Assembly: GCF_027887165.1 (NCBI RefSeq)
Contig: NC_077230.1
Span: 343,350,459 to 343,414,458, forward strand
DNA from: Monodelphis domestica
Taxonomy: Eukaryota; Chordata; Mammalia; Didelphimorphia; Didelphidae
Reading direction: 5' to 3'
Length of the DNA: 64,000 bases
The translations under genes and the position numbers were made by a program. Numbering within the stretch: position 1 is the stretch's first letter; each line of letters starts with the position of its first letter. Below, piece after piece: positions 34,491-47,606 of this stretch. The notes beneath the pieces were generated by a model that saw nothing but the letters and a program-made list of their open reading frames with translations, did no database searches and was not told the DNA's origin.

Positions 34491-36172
34491 AGGGAAATGT
34501 TTTGATTTATCTTAAAGCCTCAAAGGAATATGAGTTATTTTTACAAAATTTCCTAAAGCATTTTTTACATAATAGACTCATTAAGGTAGAGAACACAAAA
34601 GTATTATTTGCTGTACAAATGACAAAAATGAGCCCTACCCAGTGAGAAAAGTGGGAGCTAAAGCTAGAACCTAGATATCCTGACTTCTGTCCAGTGTTGT
34701 TTTCATTATACAAAGTCGGAACTTGAAAGGCCTTGTGATCTAAAGAAAAGGAAACTATTCTTGGAGTTAGAAAGATGTGAAGTTGAGTCCTGGCTCACCA
34801 TTTTTTTCATGGGGAAACTAAGACACAAAAAAGAAGCAAGGCATGTTCTATATATATTGGTTATGGGATTATGGGCAAGTTATATCCCTGATTTCTTTAA
34901 GATAAAGTTCCCTCCCTCCAATACAAAAAAGGAAAACACTTGCTCTAGCATGGCTTACATGACTGTTATGTGCAATCTACTCATTTTACAGGGAAGAAAA
35001 TTGAGGCCCAGAAGGGGAAAATCACTTGTGATACAATAGTATACCACCAAAGAGAGGTGTGAGTAGAAACTAGACCATTCCTGACTTTCTGATAGTATGT
35101 CCTTTCAACTTTATCACTGATCTTTGAAGGAAAAGGATTTCAATAGACAAAAAAGAGGCAGCAATAAATTCCTGGCCAGGAGGATGGCCAGTACAAACAG
35201 CCAGAAGGCAGGAGGTTATAGGGAAAGTTTGGAAAACAGCTACTTGTCCAGTCTGGCTGGAATGTAGAGTGTAGGGTGAAATAAAAGGGAATTGGAATTA
35301 GATTGTGGAGGGGCTATTCAAAGCATTTATAGCCTTTTAAGAGAGATTGTAAAATAAGGTAAAGAGGAGGTAGATTAGTTGGTTTCTAAGGTCTCTTTCA
35401 ATTTAGACAATTTGTATAGCAACAGATTTTCACAGGAAGATCCCCTGCAGGGTTAACTGTGTTCTGGCCTCTTCTCCCTTACTCCCAGGTGGTGCTAAAA
35501 ATGCTCTCCTATACTCTGAAGGTACTTTGCATAATGCCAAACCCTAGGTGAGTGCTTGATAAGTTTGTTTGATCTACACACAGCTTCAGACTCCACCTTT
35601 GCTCCTTTGTTTTCATGAAGCTGGGCTGAGGGCACAGTTTGAGCTTACCCTCTGCATTTTTTCTGCCCAATCTCTCCCTATGTTGGTTTTCAAAAAATTT
35701 CCCCACCAACTCAAGAGGTACTAAAGGCAGCATAAAAGGAAACTCAGGGGTATTTTGTCCAATAATGTAGATGAGAAAACCGAGAAAGATGAAGGTTTAA
35801 AGTAAGCATTGGAGGTGGGGTCTGAATCTAGGTTCTCCAGGGCTAATGTCTTTTCCACGTACCACTCTGCCTCTGTGATTATCTCTATTATACAGAGGAG
35901 AAATCGAGGCCCAGAGAAATTAAGTGAATAGTTCAAGGCCACTCAGCTAGTAAGTAGCACCAAGGGCTCCGAGTGCAGGGCTCTATGATAGCACATTGTA
36001 CCTTTCCTGTTTGTGACTGAATTCTAGGGAGGCCAGCTCTGAGTCCAAACTGGTTCCTACCTTGGGTGGGCTTCTACCTGGCAAAGGGGGTTGTGAAATT
36101 ATTTATTCTGCAGATTCTACTTTGAGTGGTTCTCCTACCATCTGCTCCTAGCCTGTCCATAACCCTACTTAC

Positions 36173-36375
36173 CAACTGTGGTGATAGGCTTAGAGTACGG
36201 TACTAGGCCCCAAGTGTTGGAGGAGAAGAAGCCACGACCATGGAAAAGGCAAGGAGCAAAGCCAATGTATTTCTGGAACTTCTTCTGGACCCATCGGCCC
36301 CATGAACCCTCCTCAAAGATTATTTGTTTATAAACCTCGTTTTCCCCAAAGGAATAGATGGGAACCAAGTCAGCC
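36173..36375 (-). CDS. DGAT2: DGAT2 exon 7
   Basis: A 203-base exon encoding ADLVPIYSFGENEVYKQIIF, then a Trp-rich stretch EEGSWGRWVQKKFQKYIGFA and ending PYSKPITTV. The LVPIYSFGENE block completes the conserved RKGF...LVP...FGE signature begun in exon 6. The acceptor is TCCCTCTAG and the donor is GTTG|GTAAGT. Entry phase 2 and exit phase 1 match the neighbours. The frame is intact. Confidence 0.97.
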
Positions 36376-36832
36376 CTAGAGGGAAAGAAAGCACCAAAGG
36401 AAACTTTCAAGTCTAAACCACACCTTCAAACTTCATTTCATAGTAAAACTAAAAATAATGTGTCATTTTCTTTGCCTATAAAAGACAGAGTAGGCAAATT
36501 AAATTATCTTTTGTCCCTTCTAACACTGATATTTTATAATTTAAGACTTAGCATCCACATTTGTAAAATTGGGATAATCTCGATCATCCCTACTCAATAC
36601 AAGGTGGTTAGCAGGGACCAAAGGAATTATGAGAACTACAGAGGGTCTTGGAAGATCTACTCCAAGCTTATAATTTTACACTAGGAAAAAACTGAGGCTG
36701 AGAGATGGGAAATGATTTGAATAAGGTCACATAGCTAAGGAGATTATCTAACTTCCCAGCCAGGGTTCTTTCTAATATCCTACAAATGGGTGCATAACCT
36801 GGCCACTGCCCTCCTTCTCCCAGCCTGCTCAC

Positions 36833-37007
36833 CCATGCCTCAAGGCTAGTTTCACAAAGCCCTTCCGATTCTTCAGAGTGACAGCATTCTTTCCAGGTGC
36901 GGAATTCAAGGACTCGGCAGCACCCCCCACCACAATGATGATAGCATTGCCGCTCCCATTCTTGGAAAGCAGATAATCAATGGTGTCACGGTTGACAGGG
37001 CAGATAC
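36833..37007 (-). CDS. DGAT2: DGAT2 exon 6
   Basis: A 175-base exon encoding ICPVNRDTIDYLLSKNGSGN, then AIIIVVGGAAESLNSAPGKN and ending KGFVKLALRHG. It covers the family block with the conserved GGAAE and RKGFVKLA motifs near the catalytic core. The acceptor is CTACCACAG and the donor is GG|GTGAGC, with exit phase 2. Small differences from human (N for S in PVNRD, NSAP for SSMP) fall in variable positions. The frame is open throughout. Confidence 0.97.
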
Positions 37008-38394
37008 CTGTGGTAGAACAGAGCCATCTATGAGGTGGTGCTGAGGAAGTCAGCACTGCTTCCTCATGTTCTACCTTCCCCCCACCCCAGGACCTCAGAG
37101 GCTGAACCCCTGGGTGACCCAATTCTATTTTTAAACTCTTTTCCTCACAGAAGTTCCATGAGGTAAGCAGTACAAACATGAGCCTCACTTTTACTGAGAA
37201 GCAGACAGAGACAAAGGGGGAGCAATGGACCAGTATAGTAATTTGTTGTTGTTGTTCTAGGCCTGTGATTCTGTCAGAATATAACAAACTCATGTGGAAA
37301 CTCTGTCCCCATGGATGCAGATCTTCAACTCAGCTATAACTTGTTTTAGAGAGTGCTTTGGGACACTGAGTGACTTGTCCACAGGGGTTCAGTCACACAA
37401 CTTGTTTGTGCCAAAGGCAGGACAGGAACCTAGGTCGTCATCCTAAACCCCAAACTTCTATCACTATACCAAATTTTTCACATAATGAAGACACTGACTG
37501 ATTTTTCCATTAGTGTAGGGTTTACAAAGTGATGTTTTTATCTCTTTACCGCTGCTTTTATAAATATATGCATATATTTATATATACATCCAGAGAAATA
37601 TACATATGTACTTATATATAAACATAGCTTTATAATTATATCTAGAGATATAATTATAAATTTCATCATTTTACAGATGAGGGCACTAAGATGCAGGAGT
37701 AAAATGGCTAGGCCACATTCACATGGCTAGTAAGTAGGCATGACTGTATTAAGTGTGCACATTGTAAACTGTGCACTTGAGTGAATTTTGCTGTGGTGAA
37801 GGGTGGCAGGTGAGTCATGGTCTAATTCATCCACTTGGATCTTATTAATATGGCTGATAGTAGTTTTGAATAGGAAAAAAGTTGGGGGGAAAGATGCTAA
37901 TAACTCTTATGACTTTAATATTCCATCAGGGGGCAGCATCAGAACAAGAATCACAGATCAGAGAGAGAATCGCTCATTTGAAATTTAGGGATGAAAGGGG
38001 CCTGGCCTTCAATTTCTCTAGCAAGTCCATCTTTCTCAAATTTAGATATGAAAACTGAGACTCAGCGATACTTGTCCAAGTCATCCTGGAAATAAGCAGC
38101 AGAAGTCAGAATTCAAATCCAGCTCTTTTCTCCAAATTCAATGTTCCTTCCATTCTACCCTAAAGAACTGGAAGGGCCCTCAAAGGCTGAACATTAAGTT
38201 CCCATTTCCCTATCTGGTCACCCAGGACCCAGGCTTTACTCTCTACTCTCTGGTACCTCAGGACAGGTCTGGACTTTTAGAAGACTTGATACTCAACCCA
38301 GCTTTGTCACTTAACTGCCTATGTGATCTTGGTAAAGTATTACATTGTATTTATTTTGAAAATATTTTTTCAGTGTGTGTATTTATTCTTTTCA

Positions 38395-38490
38395 CTAATA
38401 AGAATGTAAATTACTTGAGGACAGGAATTTGCATTAGAGCTGGCTAAATGGTAGGTGTTTAATAAATGCTTGGTGGATTGACTGAAGTCA
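38395..38490 (+). mobile_element. L2 LINE 3' end
   Basis: AGAATGTAAATTACTTGAGG, ACAGGAATTTGCATTAGAG and TAGGTGTTTAATAAATGCTT is the L2 terminus. Confidence 0.7.
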
Positions 38491-38898
38491 TGTACTTCTT
38501 TGTTTCCTATGACTCTAAAAAACTTCCAGTGTCCATGGCCTAATCTGAATGTCAGAAATCCTGTGATGCAGGTAAGACAGATACTGGTATCCCCATTCTA
38601 GAAAAAAGAAAACCAATAACCATTTAAGTTGATAATTTGGTAAACCAGTCAAATCTCACTTCTTTTCCTTATGAGGTCATGTTGTTGACTGTTCCCTGGT
38701 GCTCCAAATGATGTGAAAAAAAAATTTTTTAATTGGCACTACTTTTCTCTACTGAAATATGCAATTATATATGTTCCAAAATGAAATAACTTTTACTGTG
38801 ACACTCTAAGACTATAAGAATCTCTAATTTCCCTGGCACAAGTCCTCCTTTCACTGGTATAGATGGCAATGGCACTACAATCAGTATATGATTTTCTT

Positions 38899-39089
38899 TT
38901 TTTTAAACCCTTACCTTCCGTCTTGGAGTCAATTGGCTCCAAGGCAGAAGAGTGATAAGGGCTAGGCAATGGGGGTCAAGTGACTTGCCCAGGGTCACAC
39001 AGCTGGGAAGTGTCTGAGGCCAGATTTGAACCTAGGACCTCCCGTCTCTAGGCCTGGCTCTCAATCCACTGAGCTACCCAGCTGCCCCA
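38899..39089 (-). mobile_element. Marsupial SINE with target duplications, minus strand
   Basis: Well-kept reverse copy: AAACCCTTACCTTCCGTCTT, GTGACTTGCCCAGGGTCACA, CAGATTTGAACCTAGGACCT and CACTGAGCTACCCAGCTGCC. Duplications TATGATTTTCTT (38887-38898) and TATTATTTTCTT (39090-39101) differ by one base. Confidence 0.92.
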
Positions 39090-39203
39090 TATTATTTTCT
39101 TAAGCTGCTGTTAGCTGAAAAATTCAACACTCTGTAGCCAGCCTGGTTAAAAGTCTCTCTGAGCTTAGCCATTATGCTATGCCTGAAATAAAACAGTCTA
39201 GTC

Positions 39204-39427
39204 CTATATTGGCGAAGACGTGGCACACATGCCCCAGCATATTGGAGGGGGCTGCTCCATTCCTCCTCTCCACTGTGCCTAGGGACAATGTTCAAATGCC
39301 TCACCCCTCTGCCCAGCAGCCAAATGAAAGTACTTCTTGAGGTAATGGGGAGAGGGGAGGGACGGTTTCACAGGCAACTTGAAGGTGCAGTTTGGGCATG
39401 TGATCTCTAAAAGGTTCACCAACACTG
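39204..39427 (-). mobile_element. OposCharlie-like hAT element, non-autonomous, second copy
   Basis: 224 bp. The right end read inward is CAGTGTTGGTGAACCTTTTA then GAGATCACATGCCCAAACTG; the left end is CTATATTGGCGAAGACGTGG then CACACATGCC. 8-bp duplications GTCTAGTC (39196-39203) and GTCCAGTC (39428-39435) differ by one base. Its inner GCTGCTGGGCAGAGGGGTGA block pairs with the copy at 12.6-13.0 kb. No transposase. It lies in DGAT2 intron 5, about 130 bp from the SINE at 38.9 kb. Confidence 0.9.
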
Positions 39428-40369
39428 GTCCAGTCTTCTACCATAACCAAAGTGGAACTGAGGTCTTTCCAGTAGTTCTTTCTAGTAGATCCAGAGGATC
39501 TACTAGAGCTTGTGGTTGGCTGGCACAATCTCTGAGAGCCCACTAAAATGAGGCAATAGAGGAAGGCATCAGGGAAAAAGGGATTTAATTTCTACTACTT
39601 AAATGTCCTTAGTTCCTTTTTATCTTAGGGGTAATTTCAAACCCTTAAAGTCTCCCCCACCCTAAATCAGAACTACCTATGGGTTCCAATAATATATTCT
39701 ATTCTCCAAAGTGTTTGATGGTCAATATGCTGGGGTCTTTCAAAGTAAGATAGTAGGATTATGTGGCAACCAGGATTAAGTGGTACCTGAAGCTGTTAAG
39801 CCTAGAAACTGTATTGTCCTCTTAAGGTCATGTTATAAGTTGCTGGGAAGATTCTTGGATACTTATCACTGACAATTCTTTGTTTCTTTTAAAACCTTTT
39901 TTGCCCCATAAATGCTAGTAAAGCCCTTGTAATTCACTTGACTGACCTCATATAATAATTAGTTTGCACCTTTCAGGAATGCTGTATTTATGTAATAGTG
40001 CAGTAGAATTACTACCCATGTTTGTGTCTTCCTTACAAGACCAAGTTCCATGGGGGCAAGGTCTATAAACATGTTTATCTCCCCAAGGGCCCAGGATTGG
40101 ATTATTCTCTGAACAAGCATCTCCTGAACATTTATTTGTGTGTTTGAATTTCTAGAAACCTCTTATAGTGGCCCTTTTAGACTAGATAGCATGAGACTGA
40201 GCCTCTCAACTAGAGAAGGTGAGGAAGAGAGGTATCATAGATAAGCCTTCCCAAACACAGGGCATAAGCAGGAAGTCCCTGGGAACTAAAAAGATGAGAG
40301 ACCCTAGAGGCAAACCCTAGCTACTGTCCTTTAAGAAGCAGCTATACTACACAGTAGGAAGTGCACTAG

Positions 40370-40615
40370 GTTCTAGAGTCAGGAGTCCTGAAGTCAGTTT
40401 TCACTCTTATCTTATCCTGTCTGTGAAACACTGAATAAGTCACTTAACTTCTGAGTTTCAGTCTCCTTATCTTTAAAACAGAGACATCATTATTATTAAC
40501 TTACTACCTACTACCATCAATAGGGAAAAGGCTACTTCCCTCACAGAACTGTTGGTGTTTTAAGTGCTTTATAAAGTTTGATGCACTACTGAGTGTGAGT
40601 CATTACTGTTCTCAC
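40370..40615 (+). mobile_element. MIR SINE, nearly full length
   Basis: AGTGCACTAGGTTCTAGAGT, CAGGAGTCCTGAAGTCAG, TAAGTCACTTAACTTCTGAG and CACAGAACTGTTGGTGTTTT are all in MIR order, with the 3' end AAGTGCTTTATAAAGTTTGA. Confidence 0.8.
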
Positions 40616-41080
40616 AATAGGGAGTTATGTCAACATTTACCAAGTGCCACCTATGTGCCAGGCACTGTGCTAACTTCCAATAATACAAAAAGAAAGCTAA
40701 TGAGGAAGATAATATGCAAATAATTATGTACAAACAAAGTTATATATGATAACTTGGAAATAATTAACAGATGAGGTTTGTTTTTTTTTCCCTTTTGGTT
40801 TGTGTTCTTTTGCAAAATGGTTAATATGGAAGTGTTCTGCATGGTTGCATATGTATAATCTATCAAAGCACTTGGAAGGGGGAGGAAAGGGAATTTGGAG
40901 CCTCAAAAATTATAAAAAACTAATGTTAAAAATTATTTCTGCATGGAATTGAGAAAAAACTGAAATAAAAACAACTTTAATAAATAACATGGAAGGCATT
41001 AAAAAATTAAGGGGGGAATCAGGAAAGGCTTCCTATAGAAGGTGGGATTTTAGTTGGGACTTGAAGGAAGTCAGGAAAGC
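40616..41080 (+). repeat. Unnamed old repeat interrupted by a LINE-like tail
   Basis: CAAGTGCCACCTATGTGCCA, GGCACTGTGCTAACTTCCAA, then GAAAGGCTTCCTATAGAAGG and GGATTTTAGTTGGGACTTGA flank a 200-bp piece (about 40780-40985) ending AAACTAATGTTAAAAATT and a poly(A)-like run, which looks like the 3' end of an L1-type element. Edges are approximate. Confidence 0.5.
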
Positions 41081-41621
41081 CAGTAGGCATAGATAAAAAG
41101 GATCATCAATTTAAACCTAGAATAGACCTTAGAGATCACCAAGTTGAAAAATTTAAAGAAATTGAAGCCTAGAGTATGACTTTGTCTAAAGATACAAGTT
41201 AGCAAGTGGAAGAGCTGGGATTTGGACTTTGATCTCTTGTCTCCAAATTCCATCCCCCTTCCAATGTACAATACTGCTTCTGAGGACAGAAGTCCAAGAT
41301 AGGAATAGCCCTGGGATATGGAATACATATATATTATATATATAAAAATTGAAAACGGCTCCTTAAATAGAATTTTTAAGAAATGTAAGGGCCCCAGAGA
41401 TCCTCTACTCCAATTATCTAATTTTATAGATAGAGAAACTGAAGGAACTTCAGCAGCTTGAAACTTGGAATCAAGATGGAATTAAGGAATACACTAAAGG
41501 CATGCTGTCCCTAAAGAGGACTTGGTGGGTATATGTAGAGAAAAATCAAAGGATGAAGCTATTTGGAGTTTTCTTATAAGGATGTGAGAAGGATACATTC
41601 ATTATGTTTCAGTTTTCTTAC

Positions 41622-41826
41622 CTCCAGACATTAAGTATTCTCTTAACACAGGGACCCTGAAGTTCCCAGCTAACGTTGCCAGATAAGGCCGGATACCAGG
41701 AAATTTCTTTCCAACCTCTGTGGCTTCAGTGCTAAAGTTGCAGAAGGCCCCCAAGCCCATGATACCATGGGGGTGATATCCAAAGATGTAATTTCGAGTT
41801 GTCAGCAAGTTGTGAGTCTTCACCAG
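41622..41826 (-). CDS. DGAT2: DGAT2 exon 5 (HPHG catalytic motif)
   Basis: This 205-base exon encodes LVKTHNLLTTRNYIFGYHPH, then GIMGLGAFCNFSTEATEVGK and ends at REYLMSGG. It contains the HPHG motif, the proposed active-site signature of the DGAT2/MOGAT acyltransferase family, whose His acts in acyl transfer. Identity to human DGAT2 is almost complete, with Gly for Ser in TEVGKKF and Val for Met in NFRVPVL. The acceptor is TTTATCCCAG, the donor is GGAG|GTAAGA, entry phase is 0 and exit phase is 1. Confidence 0.97.
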
Positions 41827-42254
41827 CTGGGATAAAGAGTCAGGGCAAAAGGAAGAGAAAGATATAACAGAATCTTGGAGCCAGAAAGGACCTCCAGAAA
41901 GCATTTGGTCCAAGTTATCACCTAATACACAAATCTCCATTACAGTATGACACTGTACTTGTCATCCATGTGTGAAGACTTCTAGTGACATTAAGCACCA
42001 CTATGTTTCTAAGAAACTAGTTATATTTATATAACTCTTTCTTCTGTATAAAGTCCTGGGTCCCAAAAATGTTAACCCACTCATTTGATTCTATTCACAG
42101 GGGCCACATCAAACTGCTTATCCTTATGTGAATTTTATTTACTTTTGTTCTCTTTCCCAGTCACAGGCTGAGTCTATGAATATAGCAATACCAATAATAA
42201 TTATTATAAAATTAATATTTCAGTAATTGGTAACACTTGTACATTTTTCTTTTT

Positions 42255-42464
42255 CTTTTTTAATTTTTTAAATTTTATTGCCTTCTGTCTATAGAATTAA
42301 TACTATGTACTAGTTCCTAGGGAGAAGAGTGGTAAGGGCTAGACAATGGGGGTTAAGTGATTTGCCCAGGGTCACACAGTTAGGAAGTATCTGAGACCAG
42401 ATGAACCCAAAACTTCCCATCTCTGGGCCTGGCTCTCAATCCACTGAGCCACCCAGATGCCCCC
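42255..42464 (-). mobile_element. Marsupial SINE, minus strand (first of a pair)
   Basis: TTATTGCCTTCTGTCTATAG, GGGTTAAGTGATTTGCCCAG and CCACTGAGCCACCCAGATGC. A second copy in the same orientation follows within about 15 bp. Confidence 0.85.
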
Positions 42465-42477
42465 TTTATTTCCTTTT

Positions 42478-42651
42478 TAAAAAACCCTTATCATATAAGC
42501 TCTAAAGCAGAAGAGCAGCAAGGGCTAGGCAATGGTGGTTAAGTGACTTGCCCAGGGTCACACAGCTAGAAAGTATCTGAGGTCAAATTTTAACCCAGGA
42601 CCTCCAGTCTCCAGGCCTAGCTCTCAATCATCTGAGAGACCTTGCTCCCCC
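42478..42651 (-). mobile_element. Marsupial SINE, minus strand (second of a pair)
   Basis: AAAACCCTTATCATATAAGC, TTAAGTGACTTGCCCAGGGT and CCTCCAGTCTCCAGGCCTAG. Head-to-tail with the preceding copy; the poly(A) of one may have been the target of the other. Confidence 0.85.
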
Positions 42652-44027
42652 CACTTCTATTTCATTTCTGTTTACCCTTCTCCTCCTCTCCTAATTCAAC
42701 AAAAGTTTATATGAAGAGCTTTCTTTACAATAACTTTCCGAGATAGGTAGTTGAAGTATCACCTTCCCCATTTTAGAGAAGCAGAAATGGAATCCAAATG
42801 ATTAAGTAATTTGTTCATGGCCATATAGCTAGTAAATGTGGAAGTCTGAACTCACATCCAGGTATCCTTGCTCCAAGTCACTGATCATAGATTTTGAGGT
42901 GGAAGGGACTTTAGAGACCACCTAACTTTAATGTGCTATTTTATGGCCTTTTGAATAAGATATTGTATGAAAAGTACTTTTAAAATCTCAAAGTGCTATA
43001 TAAGTGTTGTTATCGCTAGAGGCCAGAACAAGCCTCTATGAAAGAGAGAGGCCAAGTCCAGCAGCTTGTGCCAGCCTAGGCTGGAAAAACAAAACATACT
43101 AGGACTTGGAGCCCTAGTGCTGACCTCCTATGCCCTTGTTGTTAGGGACTATAAACAAGACTGACACCATCACTGATCATTGGTCATTCCATCATTCCCC
43201 ATTCCTCCACCCCCAGGATGAGACAGATACTTTGGGTAAAGCCTCATAGCAATGATTGTTCTACGTCCCTCACGTGCCCCTCCCAGAACCCATCCTCCAA
43301 AACAAAATATCCATTCGAGTGAACCTATCTGGCCCTTGCCAGGGATGAAGCCCAAGGTGACACTATTTTTTAATCACAGGAAGGGGGAAGGGACAGAGTC
43401 CCACAGTAGATAAAGACAACCAAAGTCAACTCCTACACCCTCAAATCCCAAAATCCTATCACTTGCCTGGAGTATAATCAGCATTTAAAGGTAGGGGGTG
43501 GGAGAAGTGATGTTTATTTTTAAATTGGTACTTGGCAAAAACAAGTCCCAGAGCCTGAGATTTCCTGGATTTTGGCTTGGGAGTCATGTATCCAAAGTAA
43601 GAACCTTTTGCTGTTTGACTAGAGATGAGTTGAAAACACCTACCACAAAGGTTTTCACTTAGCTCTGGGGGGAAAGTAGGAACTTAGGTTCTATTCCCTG
43701 TGTCATTTTAGACACATTATCCCACTTTTTCTCAATAAAAATAATGCTCAGATGCCCCATGTCATAACAGTGTCCTTGCATTCTAAGAAGGCTAAACCAG
43801 CCCAGAATAAGTTCAGGTAGGTCCTAACAACCCGGAAAGGCTTTGAATGAACCTGGACATGGCCTGTTCTCTAAAGACCAGCTTAGCTAAGGTTCAAGAT
43901 GGTTTGCTACCAAGTAGTGATTTTTTTGGTCAAGATGACCTGTGAACATTAGCAGCAGCTGATGTTTCTCTGACATTTGAAGGCTAACAAAGCTCTTCAT
44001 ATCTATAATTTCATTGGTTTCTCAAAG

Positions 44028-44290
44028 CAATGACAACTAGCATTTATATAGTACTTTAAGGTTTGAAAAGCACTTTATGAACATTATCTCATTTTATCTT
44101 CACAATCCTTGGGCAGTAGGTGTGATAATTATTTCTCTTTATAGATGAGGAAACTGAGGAAAACAGAGGAAAACAGAGGTAAAATGACTTGCCCTGGGGC
44201 ACACAGTTAATAAGTGTCTGAAACTATATTTGAACAGGGATCTTCCTGACCACAGACCCAGGCTCTGTCCACTGTGCCACTTTGTGGAGG
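44028..44290 (+). mobile_element. MAR1-like CORE-SINE
   Basis: GACAACTAGCATTTATATAG, TTTAAGGTTTGAAAAGCACT, TCATTTTATCTTCACAATCC, AGATGAGGAAACTGAGG and TGTCCACTGTGCCACTT follow the MAR1 order; nearly full length. Confidence 0.8.
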
Positions 44291-44479
44291 CAGGTAAGGA
44301 ACAGGGTTGAGAAGGAAAAGAATTCACATCTTCATTTCACAGATGGTAAAGTCATAAATAAAGTGACAAATCCTAGGTTACAGAGAACCTATTGCTTGAT
44401 GGGCAACCATATATGCAAGTTCTTAACTTCTTATCTGTTCTTCTAGAAGCTATTAGAAGAAGCAACATCATGCATTCCT

Positions 44480-44665
44480 CATAGAGCAGAAACACCATTC
44501 AACTTGGAGTCAGAGGACCTCAGTCTGAATTCGACCACTATGTGAGGGACTTTGGACAAGTCACTTGTTTTCTTTGGGCATTAGTTTCCTCACCTATAAA
44601 ATAAGGAGATTGGATTAAATGTTCTTTTAAGGTCCTTTTTTTGAGCTCTAACATCTGATTCACAT
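44480..44665 (+). mobile_element. MIR-type SINE
   Basis: ACTTGGAGTCAGAGGACCTC, ACAAGTCACTTGTTTTCTTT and AATAAGGAGATTGGATTAAA with an L3-like TTCTTTTAAGGTCC tail. Confidence 0.65.
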
Positions 44666-47606
44666 CTGCCTTTGATAATCAAGTACTCTTTCAGCCATGC
44701 TACTTTGTATGATGGTTAGATTATATTCCCAAGGTCACAAGAATTTTATTAAAAAAGCCTTCCCCAATGCCTCATATTCATGGCTTGGGTTTTCAAAGTT
44801 CAATCCCATTTTACAGATAAACAAACTGAGGACCAATGTGTTAAGTGACTTGCCTAAGAGGTTACAAAGCTAATAAATGACAGAGTTGGGTTCCAAATCC
44901 AAATCTTGAGAATCCCAATCCACTGCTCTTTTTACTGTGCCATAAGTTATTATTAATTAGTGAAAGGGGGAGGTTCTGAATGCAACAAAACAAAACCCTA
45001 AAGAAATCTGCATTTTCCAGGGATACTTGAAGAGTTATGAATAGAAACCTACTATGTCCCATAAGTTCATGGTTTCTTTGTTCTTGTTCTTCAGTTAAGG
45101 TCACTGTTTATGATGAAGTAGGTGGAAGAAAACAGCTCAAAAGATCAGAAATTTAGAATTTGAAGGAACCTTAATGGCCTCTAGTCCAACCCTCTTTATC
45201 TTATAGATGAGCAACTGGGACCAAGAAGTATTAAGTGACTTGCTTAGGGCCACAAAACTAAAAAGTCCTCATCAAACAGTGTTATTTTCAAAACTACTGA
45301 GTGGTAGGTGCTATTATTATCCTCATTTACAGATGGGGAAACTAAGGCACAAAGGGCTAGAATCATTCTGTTACGATCATCATCACTAAGTACTTATTAG
45401 CACTTAAAGCAACAAGTACTATACTAAATACCTGTATCAGATGAGAATACCTGTTTTGAATTAACCAAAAGGAATTAACTATATGTGGAAAGTACTTAAT
45501 TTGGAAAGAAGAAAACATTGCTAGCCATTGGGTGAAATGGAATTACTCTTCATAGGAAGTACACTGGTTGCCCTATGGGGCATGTATAAATGACAACAAG
45601 CTAGTTTAGAATCAGAACTGACTAGTAGGTAAGCCTAGAGGCAAGAGTAACTTCAACCAAGACCTTAAAACCTGGGAGGAAATTGCTCAAGGTAGAAGAG
45701 AAAATCTCTGTCTCCTTCCTGTCCCAACCCCTTTGACCAGAGGATGAACCTTCTGAACTTCAAAAGATTTAAAGATTTTCAATTTTGGTGGCTCATAAGT
45801 CATAAGCAGAAGACCAATCAGGCACCTTAAAGGAAAACAGCTTCAAAGTCTCTACAAGAGCAGAAAGCTTTATCCTACCTGAGGGGAACACTTTGCGAGG
45901 ACTCTAGGAATGGGAGAAAAAGTCTTCCAGAAACCAGAAGCTATGAATTAATTATCCCTTTACCACATGTGCTTTCTAAACCTAAGTCTGCTTTTCCCTA
46001 GGCTCTGTAGGTATTTTTGAGGGAGTGATTCCCGGTATGAGGGGATGTTTATACCAAATATTTTTATAGTACCCACCTTAGTCATTATCCGTTCCTCAAA
46101 ACTAAGTCTAGTTGACTTACTGACATCAAAAGAGGATCAATGAAAAGAGCACACTGATGTAGGCCTGTGAGTTTTAGTCCTACCAAAAAAAAAAAAAACC
46201 CAACCCTAACCCCTCACAGTTAAGTCTTTCAACCTTGAGAGAAGTAACCACCTATGAGACGAAGTTAGGATGGTGGCTCTGGAGCCCATGCTGCGGCCAT
46301 ATTCCATTGTATTCATGTTATCTTCCAGAGGTCTGTGCTAGATGGTATTTAGCCTTTATAAGTATAGTCTATGTGGACCTGCTGACCCTCTGAGGATGTA
46401 GGGCATGACAGAGGTGACCACAATTATGGTAACAATTCACCTAGGGAGAGCCTTCAGGGTCTGGTGTGTAAACCCAACTCTGAGAACTGAACTTTCCTCG
46501 TGTCCTGTCTGGAAGCATACTACCACCCCCTCTCTCCCAGACGTCTTTCCCCATTAGAAACTCCATGAGGGCAGGGACCACTTTGCTTGTTGCATTTGTA
46601 TTCCTAAAATTTAGCTAAGTGCTCTATTTATCTAAGTGCCTGATGTGGAGTTTGAATCTACTCCTTCCTAATTCTAGGTTCATCCCTTAATCCACTATGA
46701 CTCTTCTGGAGAGTTGTCCATAGCACTGTGGGTAACAGATTTGTCCAGGGTCACACATCTGTCAGAATAAGAAGCAGGACCTAAGTATAGGTCTTCTTGA
46801 ATTTGAAGCCAGTTCTTCAACTGCTCCATCTTATATTTTATGACCTCTCATAATTAATTAAAAAAAAAAACTTTTTTAAAAAACTGGATCTGTGATTTCA
46901 TTGGTATAAGGAGCTCTCCATCAAGGAACACCCTCTACTAAAGGCAAGTTACCACCCGTTCTACACCTTATTGTCTTAGAGAACTGCATTTGGGAATCTC
47001 AGAGCCAAGTTCACCTGCTGCTCCCCACAACCTTACCTCTGACAATTGAATTACTTTGTCCTTAGTCTGGGCTTAGGGCAGTAAAGGGACCTCAAGGCAT
47101 CTCTGATCCAACCTTTTCATTTTGTAGGGGAAAGAAAAAAACAGACCTAGGGAGGGCAAATGCCTTGTGAAGAGTCACTCAGACAGCAACTCTTAGCACT
47201 TGGATTTAAACTGAGGCCTGAGGACTCCAAGTTTAGTGTTTCTTCCATTGCATTTACCCTAGGCCTTCCCTTGCCAACTTCCTGTCATGGGTGTAATGAT
47301 CTCCCCAATTCCCTTGTCTACTGAATTCTCTCCCACTTCTTAAAGTCAAATTCAAACATTCCTTTAGGAAGATCTTTAATCCCCTCTATTCAGCTGTGAT
47401 TGTACCTGTTATATGCTAGTAGTATCCAATACTAGACTGTGAACTCTAGGAGAAAAGGATCATGTCTCTCCCCCAGTGCCTTGCAGATAAGAGACCTCAG
47501 GGAACACTAAGGCTCCAAGGAGTTAGTTCCCCTTTAGGGAATGTCCCATTACTCTGGGCAACAAGGGTAGAAAAAGTAAATGTTTTCTGAATTTAAAGGA
47601 ACTTAC

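Noticed and set aside
36829-37293. 154-codon minus-strand frame as a single exon
   Set aside because: Only 36833-37007 is DGAT2 exon 6; the upstream part is intron read-through past a CCACAG acceptor.
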